Assembly (NCBI GenBank): GCA_959347315.1 | Contig: OY365814.1 | Span: forward strand, 30,296,808-30,360,807 | Origin: Bimastos eiseni | Taxonomy: Eukaryota; Annelida; Clitellata; Crassiclitellata; Lumbricidae | DNA length: 64,000 bases | Direction of reading: 5' to 3' | Shown here: positions 36,601 through 46,801 of the stretch, in pieces | How the letters are laid out: the number at the start of each line of letters is the position of its first letter | How positions within the stretch are numbered: position 1 is the stretch's first letter | Program-made: the position numbers and the translations under genes | Notes under the pieces: generated by a model | Told to the model about the DNA's origin: nothing | Seen by the model: the letters and a program-made list of their open reading frames with translations, nothing else | The model's database searches: none

Positions 36601-39600
36601 AAATTCAGCTGAATAAATCTAGGAATCATCTGCAATTTACAGCCATTATTGAGGCAATTAAATCTATGGCCGTTGACGACAATTTAAAACATTTTTAGTC
36701 CCGTGCTAAGAAATTCATTGTGTCTGAAAGACACCATTCAAAACTGTCTGAATCTTAAACGGTCATTAGTGTTCATTGTTTTACAACATAAATAATAATG
36801 GTATTAATAACATAGAACATGTAATATTGTATCTCATGCAAATGTAACAATATTTGCATTAATATTTGCATCAAGTTATAGATGAAACGCGGTTGATTGT
36901 TAATATAGGAGTGATGGCAAGCATTAAAAAGGTGTATTTCTGTCTTCGGTTCTCAAACACGGGATCTAATGACGCAACACTCATTCAAACGGGCGTTGGT
37001 CGTGATCTATGTCATCCGATCAACTCATTGAAAACTGAAGAGGGTCGAGACCATATATGAGCTTTACATAAAAACTTGTAGATTTGCAGCTACGGAATGA
37101 AATGTAGAAATAGAAAGTACGAGGAAGTACAAAAATTAATAATATATATGTCGTCAATTGCATGCATGGAGACTCTTCCAGAATGAGTAGCGAACAATGA
37201 CTGGGCGTTCGTTGTGTAGGGTGTGGGATCCCCTCACGTGAGTGCTAGGTGTTATAGAACATGAATTGATATACAGTGACAAACAGACTTGAACTGTAGC
37301 AGTGCCAGTCCCAAACCTGGTTAACGGAGGAGGTCAACGCCAATGATCTTTGTCGTTAAACTGAAACTATTGCCGTTACTACAGGCAGATAAACGAACAA
37401 ACAGACATACATACTGACAGACGGACGGAAGGACGGACGGACAGCGGAACATGTAGGCAGAAAGCAGACAGGCAGAGGGACAACTAGATTAATAGAAAGA
37501 AGTAGGTAGTTGCAGCTTAACGACACTGTGTGGTAACAATAACCATTGGCGTCGCCCTCCTCCTCCTCCTTTATCCAGGCTTGGGACTGGCACTGACAGA
37601 GTGCAAACAGCTGAGAATTTAATAGATAGAGGATTCAGGGTTAAACGACACGAAAGCTTATGACAACAGAGGTCGTTGCTGTCGACAGAAATTTGCTTAG
37701 CATATTATAATGCACCTCATAATATAAAAAACATGCAGTTGAGTATTGATATAGGACACATGGTAAGCGTTAGAAAGGTGTATTTCAGTCTTTGCTCGAT
37801 ATCTAAGCTTCGTTCTTAATGCTTCACCAATTAAACGCCGTTCATTATTAGTAATTATATTAGCGATGGCAAGCGTTAAAGAGGTGTTAGCTGCAGTTTA
37901 ACGATAATGCGTTATAGCAATCCTAGATCATTGGCGTCGCCCTACTTCTTTATCCAGGTTCGGGACTGGCATTGCTGGACTGCAAGCAGTGTATGATGTG
38001 TAAAAAGTGTCCTTCTGTATTTGCTGTATGAACATGGAGGTTTGTGAATCGCTTTTCGATTTAATTATTATTAATCCACAGTTTAACGTCGTCATATGAC
38101 ATCTATGGCCGTTGACGACAATTTGAAACATTTACAGTACAGTGCAAAGAAATTCATAGCGTCCGAAAGACACCATTCAAAACTGTCTGAATTTTAAAAC
38201 TGTCTGAATTTAAACTTTTTGATCTTTTAATTAAGGTAGGTAGTTGCAGTTTAACGACACTGTGATAACAAAGATCATTAGCGTCGTCCTTCTCCTTTAT
38301 CCAGGCTTAAGACTGGCACTGGCCGAGTACTATCAATGGCGCAGTTTAATGAGGTTGAGCATTGTTGATATAAAAGCAATGTCAAGCATTAAAAAGGTGT
38401 CGTTCTGTCTTTGATTCTCATACGCGGGATCCAATGACGTACCACACACTCAAACAGGCGTCGGTCGTGATCTATGTCACCCAATCAATTCAATTAAAAC
38501 TAAAGAGAGTCGATACCTGATACGGGCGCTACATAAAAAGTTGTACATTTACAGTTAGAGAATGAAATGTAGAAATAGAAAGTATATGAAGATTATGTCG
38601 TCGATTGTGTTTATGAAGACTTACAGAATGAGGGACGAACAACGGCTGTGGTTTCATTTCGTCGGGTGTGGGATCTCCTCGCTGAGGGTACAAGGTGCTA
38701 CGGAATATGACCTGAGATATGGTGACAAACAGATGCTGCTTGTACTCTGTCAGTGCCAGTCCCAAGTTTGGAGGGAGATGGGTGACTCTAATGATCTTTG
38801 TTATAATTGAAACTACTACCACTACTACAGATAAACAAACGGTTAGACACATAAACATACAGCCATACATAAGCACAAATTCAGACAAACAAACACGTGA
38901 CCCGATACATAGTGATAGATGTAAGGAGTCCAGAAGTGACCAGAATTCCGTGTGCGAGTTGGACGGACGTTTCAGATGTTCAATTTAGCTGATTATTATT
39001 ATCCTCTAAGGTTGACCTTTCGACCCGGAACTTCGATCAATGACCAACCAGGAAATGAACCGTGTACAGTCAACGGAAAACGTCCTCAAATACGTCTTGA
39101 AATCAATCTGTATCAGTCAGTCTGGTGGCCGGTTGGTTAGAGAGGTTCATCCGTAACGATGAGTTCTGGTTCGATCCTCGTCCGAGGCGTCACTGTGTAG
39201 GGACCTTGAGCGAGTCTTTCGCGCACAATTATTGCTCTGCATTACAACTGCAATTGCCCCGTCGAGGCGTGTGCACTTCAGAGCTGCATTGTAAGATGGG
39301 CGAGATAAAATTACAGTTGTACTGCATTGTATTGTATTGTAATGTATTGTACTTATGTGTTTGAGTGTGTTACTTATTAATATCTGTCAAAGGTTGATTG
39401 AGCGCCTGGCCGGGCCCCTAAAATCGACGGGCCCTGGGTGTTATCCCCTCTGCTCGCCTATCGGCAGGCCTGGTTATTTGGCCAGTTTTAAGTGAATGCG
39501 CGGATTATAAGATTGAATTCTTCCCTTCCTCCATACATCCGCAGAGTTTAGACTTTAGATCGTCAGACCGACAATAGAACAAAGGAGGTTGAAGACCAGA

Positions 39601-42561
39601 CACTTCTGACATTTTCGTTCGCCATAAATCCCATTGGGAGGCTATCTAAACTAGGGCCACAAAGGACCTACCCTCTGATAAAAAACCTCAGTTTTTAAGC
39701 CTTTAAAAACTCAGCCAATCCTTGCACTCTGACAGCGCCAGTCCAAAGCCTGGATAAGGGAGAAGGGCGAAGTCAATGATCCATGATATCACATAGTGTC
39801 GTTAAACTGAAACAACTATTAGAGCTTTAAAACCTTTCAATTGCTTTCTTATTATTCGGATTCGAGGTAAGCAGACCTCTGGCAGTGGGAGGGAATGGAA
39901 AAATACGGCTTTGTTTCCATGCATACTTTGGATTAGAGACAAATGCTAAGTCTACTTAAAGGCTTGAGACCAGCCTACAACCGGCGTTGTAATTATCAAA
40001 ACAAATCATCAACTATTAATTGTCTTTAAAAAAAAAAATTAACTGTGAGAATGAAGTTTCAATTCTGCCAAAAACGAAAAAACAACTAAATCTTAATCTG
40101 TGATGTTCTTGGACATTTAATTATGAAGGCCCTGGTGCTAAACCCCCAACATTAAATTTGTACCCCTGCTCTGGATACGCCTGCGCGTGGGTCAAGTTCT
40201 TCTTTGTGTGGAGACCGACCTTACAGAGTAAGGGCCAATTAGACTGATTGAGCGCATCTCTCTTCCTATCTGCTCATCTACGTGGAACATCTGGCTTCAG
40301 CGGCTGGTAACCAACCACCCCTCTTCAGCATCTCGCTGCCCGCATCCGCCCTGCCAAAGGAAACGGAAGCGGGTTGCTGACAGAATTGGGCAGTGGGTAG
40401 TCGACAGTTACTCAGAAGAACAAGCAGACAGACGAACAGGTAGGCGGGCGGACGGACGGACGGACGGACGGGTCGAGTGGGGATGCTGTTGAAATTTCAC
40501 GCAACATAAACTTTTCAAGAACTTGCGCTGGGAAAACGTTTTCTTTGTTTGGAACTTCAACGGCTGGGAAGAACAACGAGTAGGAGGAGGAGGAGGAGAA
40601 GGAGAAGGAGGAAGAAGAGAGGGACGAGGAGGAAGAAAAGGGAAAGTAGAAGGTCGAGAATGAGGAGCAGGAGGAAGAAGAGGGAGATGAGGAGGGGAGG
40701 ACGAAGAAGAAGGAGAGGTGGAATCGGAAGAGGAGGAACAGGAGGAAGAAGGAGCGTAGAGTAGGAGGAGGAAAAGGGGAAGGAGGAGGAATGACAGCAA
40801 ATGGGGAGAACGGAGCGCAGGATCAAAAGGAGCAGAAGCAAGGGAAGGAAGAGGAAACTGAGCAGGGTGAAGACAAGTAGGAACGGAAAGAACAAAAGGA
40901 ATATAACGATGATGGAGAGAAGAGGAAGATGAAGATGTTTTTGATGTTGATAACAACAACGACGACGACGATGAGGAGGAGGATCATCATCATTATTATC
41001 AATATCATGATTTTATAATGTTCTCATCATCACCATTATAGTCATCATCATCATCATTATTGCAGTCATCAATGACTAAATTGGTATTACCATCGTAATA
41101 AAGAAGAACAAACGGATGATAATGACTACACGTAAGAGGATCTCGACGACGACTCCGATGATAATGATGACGATGGTAGCCTGGTAGGACCTGTTTCGGA
41201 GGTTGAACTAACACGCCAGAGTTCATAGGTCAAGCGAGTGTTTACATAACCCACAGCCGGGCATACAGGTCAGCCTGAGAGACTGCGCGACCAGTGCCCT
41301 CCTCTCCGCGGGCAGCCCTGCGTTGGATCCGCTATCTCTGCCCTCCTTAACCGGCGCTGGACGATAAGAGCGTTGGTCGATGGAGGACTGGTTTATATCA
41401 GCGTTAGAATAACAGTCTAGGTTGAGAGACGCTTCATATTTTACAACCGCAAGAAGAGTCCGTTGATGTTGATGAAGCTGGTGATTGGTCTGGGGGAGGA
41501 TGGGATGAGTTTCACCTGGTCATATTTGACCCTCCCTGATCTACGTTCAAGAGTGTGAGCTTCGTCGGAAATGTCTGCCAAGATATGCATTGCTTGCAGG
41601 GTTTTTTGAGAGATGTTGGGATCAGTCGCAGGTAGTCGAACACCCGGATGAGTGAGAGAGGGAGAGAGACGGGGAGAGGCGGAAGAGAGAGCGATAGAGA
41701 GACAGACAGACAGACAGAGACAGACAGACACACATACATGACAGACAGACCAGAAGACAGGCAAACAGACAGACATAGCACAGACTCACACACAGACAGA
41801 CAGACGATCAGAGCACAGACATACAGATACACACAGACGAGCAGACAAATAGATACATAGATGCACACATACGGACACAGGCACAGACACACACACACAC
41901 ACACACATACACAAAGGTCGAAAGATAGACAGAATTTCAGACGTATACAGGGAGACAGACAACAAGACAATCATGCAGACAGTCAGATAGACAAACAAAC
42001 AAACAGACAGACAGACAAGCAAATATATACACACATAGATGTAGATAGACAGACAGCAAGACAGGAAGCCTAACCGATTGAAGGACAGACAACTAGACAG
42101 ATAAGAAGACAAATGAACGAAAACACAGGAGCTGACAACTGGTGAGCTGAGACAAACCTTTTTCGGGTCCATGTTAAACTGTTTTCTGCCGTTCGAAAGA
42201 TGGTCTGTGCATTGGGTCAATCTACAGCAAACAGCAAATGCAACGAAATAATAATAGCAATAATTAATTATGATAATAATGATTTAATATGATGAGAATA
42301 GTAATAATAGTAATAATAATAATAATAAGAGTAATAATAGTAATAATAATAATAGTAATAATAGTAATAATAGTAATAATAGTAATAATAGTAATAATAG
42401 TAATAGTAATAGCAATAGCAATAGCAATAGCAATAGCCACAGCAATAGCAACAGCAATAACAATAACAATAATAATAACAATAATAATAATAATGATAAT
42501 AATAGTAATAATAATAATAATAATATTAATAGTAATAATAATAATAATAATAGTAATAATA

Positions 42562-42603
<42 letters not shown>

Positions 42604-45537
42604 GTAACAATAATAATAATGGTTACACTACAAACAAAAACAATTAACATGACCAATTAACACTTTAGTTTCTACAACGAGCTACTCTCACATGCATTAA
42701 CATAATAATAATAATAATTATAATATGATTTCCAACTGCTCGCTATTGAGACATTGGACCGGTTCAACCCCTCGGCGTTGGATTTCATGAGCGAAATAGG
42801 TAGCCGGATTTATCTTGTAAGTGGCGACAGACGTGAGACGACCTTTCTTTTTCAGTGCATTTCTGTTTGCATCCAACGCTACAACCTAGTCGCTTTCATG
42901 GGCACCTTTCCGTTGACCCCAGAAGACGAAGCCTTACCCTCTGGACAATAAAATCTCTATATCAATAATCTAAATCCCTGGGGAATGAAGTACCTCAGGG
43001 CAAAATAATTATATTAATAATAATAATAATAGTAATAGCAATAGCAATAGCAAAAGCAATAGCAATAGCAATAACAATAACAATAATAATAATAATAATT
43101 ACGTCAAGTCGTAAGCTCAAGTCCGCTAAATGCGACCACGCCAGGTATTTAGCCTCAACAGTTGCAAGCGAGCTGGAGGAAGGCAATTTCAAAGCAGCCA
43201 TCCGTCTCATCTGCAGCGAGGATAAGCCGGCGCTGGACACACCGGAAACTGTGGCCGCGCTTAAGAAAAAGCACCCGCCTGCACCAGTGGACAGGAGAAC
43301 ACCATGTGATCCAGACAGTTCCGATCGCTTCATCCCGCTTCAAGTTTCTAAAGAAGATGTCGCTAGGGCAATCTCCTCTTTCCCTGCGGGTTCGGTGGTG
43401 GTCCAGATGGCATTACTCCACAACACTTAAAGGATCTGATGGCCTATGGAGTAGATGACAACATCGGGCAACATCTATCTGACCTTGTCAATCTGCTCCT
43501 AAAGGGAGGTCTATCCGAAGAGGTGAATGAGGTCATCTATGAGGCAAACCTTTTAGCCCTGAGCAAGAAGGACGGAGGCATAAGACCGATCGCCGTGGGC
43601 TACACATGGCGTCGTCTGGCGGCAAAGTGCGCTAATTCGCATGCGGTAACAAGGCTGTCTCAACTGCTCGCCCCCATTCAGCTTGGGGTAGGCATTCCAG
43701 GAGGCGCTGAGGCAGCTGTCCATGCGACACGTCGTTGGATTTCCACAATGCCTGAGGACAGCGTCCTAGTGAAGCTCGACTTCGCCAATGCCTTTAACAC
43801 TCTGCGCAGAGATTGTCTTCTAGAGGCAGTTGCTAGAGAGATCCCAGAGCTCTACCACTTTGCTCACGCTGCCTATTCAAACCGTCCACTGTTGCGCTAT
43901 GGTTCAAGCACAATTCGATCCGAAGAAGGAACGCAGCAAGGCGATCCTTTGGGACCTCTGGAATTCTGTCTTGTGCTGCAACCGATTCTGATGAAGCTTC
44001 GTTCGGATCTGCCTATCGGATATCTGGATGACCTGACATTGGGAGGTAACAAGGAAACAGTGGCCGACGACGTTCAATTAATCGAGCAGGAATCAAAGAA
44101 TCTGGGATTGCTATTGAACCGCAGCAAATGCGAAATCGCGTGTCACAACACCCAGATGCCGAACAATGACCCTGCGTTCCAAGAGTTCACGAGCATAGCC
44201 CTCGAGGACATGACCTTGTTGGGTGCACCTCTAATTTCAGGTCCAGCTGTGAACATGATCGTTAATTCAAAGGCCAATGACCTCGAGAGGGCAATCGGAA
44301 GATTGTCCTTGCTTTATATACATGACGCTCTGGTTCTGCTGAGAAAGAGTCTAAGTGTACCGAAGCTCTTGTACAGTCTGCGCACAGCCGTCTGCGCTGA
44401 TTGCCCGGGCTTGGCTCGGTTTGATCAACTGCTGAGAGAAGGACTGTCAACCATTTTAAATGTGGACCTTGACAATGACCGCTGGCTTCAGGCTTCTTTG
44501 CCGGTGAGAGATGGTGGTCTGGGAGTTCGTTGTGCATCTACGCTGGCACTTTCTGCCTTTCTGGCTTCTGCTGCTAGTACAAGCGAACTCCAGGCAAGCA
44601 TCCTACCAACAGAGTCTGCTGATGAACCATATGAACTTGCGAGTTCAGCACTCAACGCTTGGAAGACCCTGACAGATGCAGAACCACCAACAGGAGCAGC
44701 GAGTCATCGCCAGAAAGAATGGGACCTCCGATTCACAGACAAGGCATGGAAAGGTCTGCTGGATTCCAATAACAATCCATGCGACCGTGCTCGCCTGCTG
44801 GCCTCACGAGCACCTCATTCTGGAGACTGGATGCTAGCGCCCCCTGTGACTGCCCTAGGCCTGCGCCTCTCAAACGAGGATGTACGACTGGCAGCCGGGT
44901 TGAGGCTAGGAACGACGCTCTGCGAGCCACATTTGTGTCACCAATGTCAAGAGAGCGTCGACGCAAAAGGGCTCCATGGACTAATTTGTAGAAGAGGCAG
45001 CGGAAAACATCAACGACATAGCATGTTGAACGATGTCATCTGGAGAGCTCTTGGCAGGGCGAAGATTCCAGCGCAAAAGGAATCTCTCGGCTTGGTAAGA
45101 GAAGATGGAAAGCGACCGGACGGCGTCACGCTCATTCCTTGGACACGTGGTCGATGTCTGGCATGGGATGTGACAGTGCCCGACACCTACGCCAAGTCAC
45201 ATCTTGTCGACACATCTATCAGAGCTGGCGAAGCAGCCGAACGCGCAGCTAAGACGAAGAGGGCCAAGTATTCCACCGTAACCAACACCCACGACTTCGT
45301 AGCCCTCTCCTTGGAATCCGGCGGCGCTTGGAGCAGTGAAGGACTGCAGTTCATCTCAGAGTTGGGTAGTCGAACGAGTGCTGCAACCCACGATCCAATG
45401 AAGACGTCATTTCTGTTCCAACGTATCTCGGTTGTTCTTCAGCGTGGGAACGCCGCCTGCCTCTTCGGGACATTGCCAACACTCACTTAGCTCATCATGG
45501 GCGATAACAGCATAATGTGAAACATTATAATAATGAC

Positions 45538-45600
<63 letters not shown>

Positions 45601-46767
45601 AATAATAATAATAATAATAATAATAATTGAAAACAGCAACAATAATAATAATAATAATAGCTTCATTTTAAGAAATAGATGGATTTTCGTCTAATGAAAA
45701 CTCTCTCCTTATACACCTTTTTAAAATCGGTAAACAACCAAATATAACCCTATAGTCACTAACATATCGGATAACATTAAAACTGAAACATAAGAACCTC
45801 GATTTCTGAGCAAAAATTCATTCCAGATTTTAAGAAATGTAAAAAACATTATGCTCATGTTTTTAAACAACATGACGGCTGCACCAAATTGACCTTCTGC
45901 TCTTTCAGATATTTTTGTCTGTGATTGCTGCATCGCTGCCGGCTTTATATATATATCCCTGTCACGAACAGTTTTTAAAAGGTGTGTAAGATGGATGTCA
46001 TATCTTTACGAAAACCGATCTATTTCTTAAATGGTCCATGGTAGGCAGAGGATTGGATAGTCATATTAGAGTGATAGACCATGGTAGGGATTCTTGAAGA
46101 GGTATGGGTTTAATTTGTAGCTGCGCTCCCCAGTCTATCACCCCTAGGGATGATACAAGTATAAATGAGACTGCATGAGGCAGACGATGGAAGGCCAGGA
46201 AGACAGTGTGCAAGCAATAACGTAGGCAAGTCATTAAATAAGTAAGTAATTCATCGGCCTTCCTGACTTTCCTATTCAGAAGGAAACCCTGTCTAGCAAA
46301 TGCTCTAGTTCCTCTCTCTGTCGCTGGTCTCTCTTGCAACCCAATTACGACTGAAACTAATGCCGTTACTACAGGCAAATAAACGAACATACAGACATAT
46401 AGAAATACATGCTGACAGACGGACGGACGGATGGACGGACGGACAGCGGAACACATTGGTAGAAAGCAGACAGGTAGAGGGACAACTAGATTAATAGAAA
46501 GAAGTAGGTAGTTGCAGCTACCTTTGCGGTACTCGGCTCTCCGGAAAACCACTGATGCGACGCAGCGCTCGTGAATAAGTTGGGTCTCTGCTTTTAGCTA
46601 TATAATAGCACTATGTACATTTGTGGAGCAAACGACTACTCACTCACTCACTCACTCACTCACTCACTCACTCACTCACTCACGTCAGTCAGTCAGTCAG
46701 TCAGTCAGTCAGTCAGTCAGTCAGTCAGTCAGTCAGTCAGTCAGTCAGTCAGTCAGTCAGTCAGTCA

Positions 46768-46801
<34 letters not shown>

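Noticed and set aside
39120..39200. tRNA gene
   Set aside because: A and B boxes are good, but there is no matching acceptor stem or clear anticodon arm; a SINE fits better.
41441..41640. Minus-strand exon [19 protein letters not shown] with acceptor and donor
   Set aside because: Its 59-base length would break the frame between cytohesin exons 42158 and 33346, and no homology was recognised.
42264..42660. Ile/Leu-rich frames of 108-130 codons
   Set aside because: AAT triplet microsatellite.
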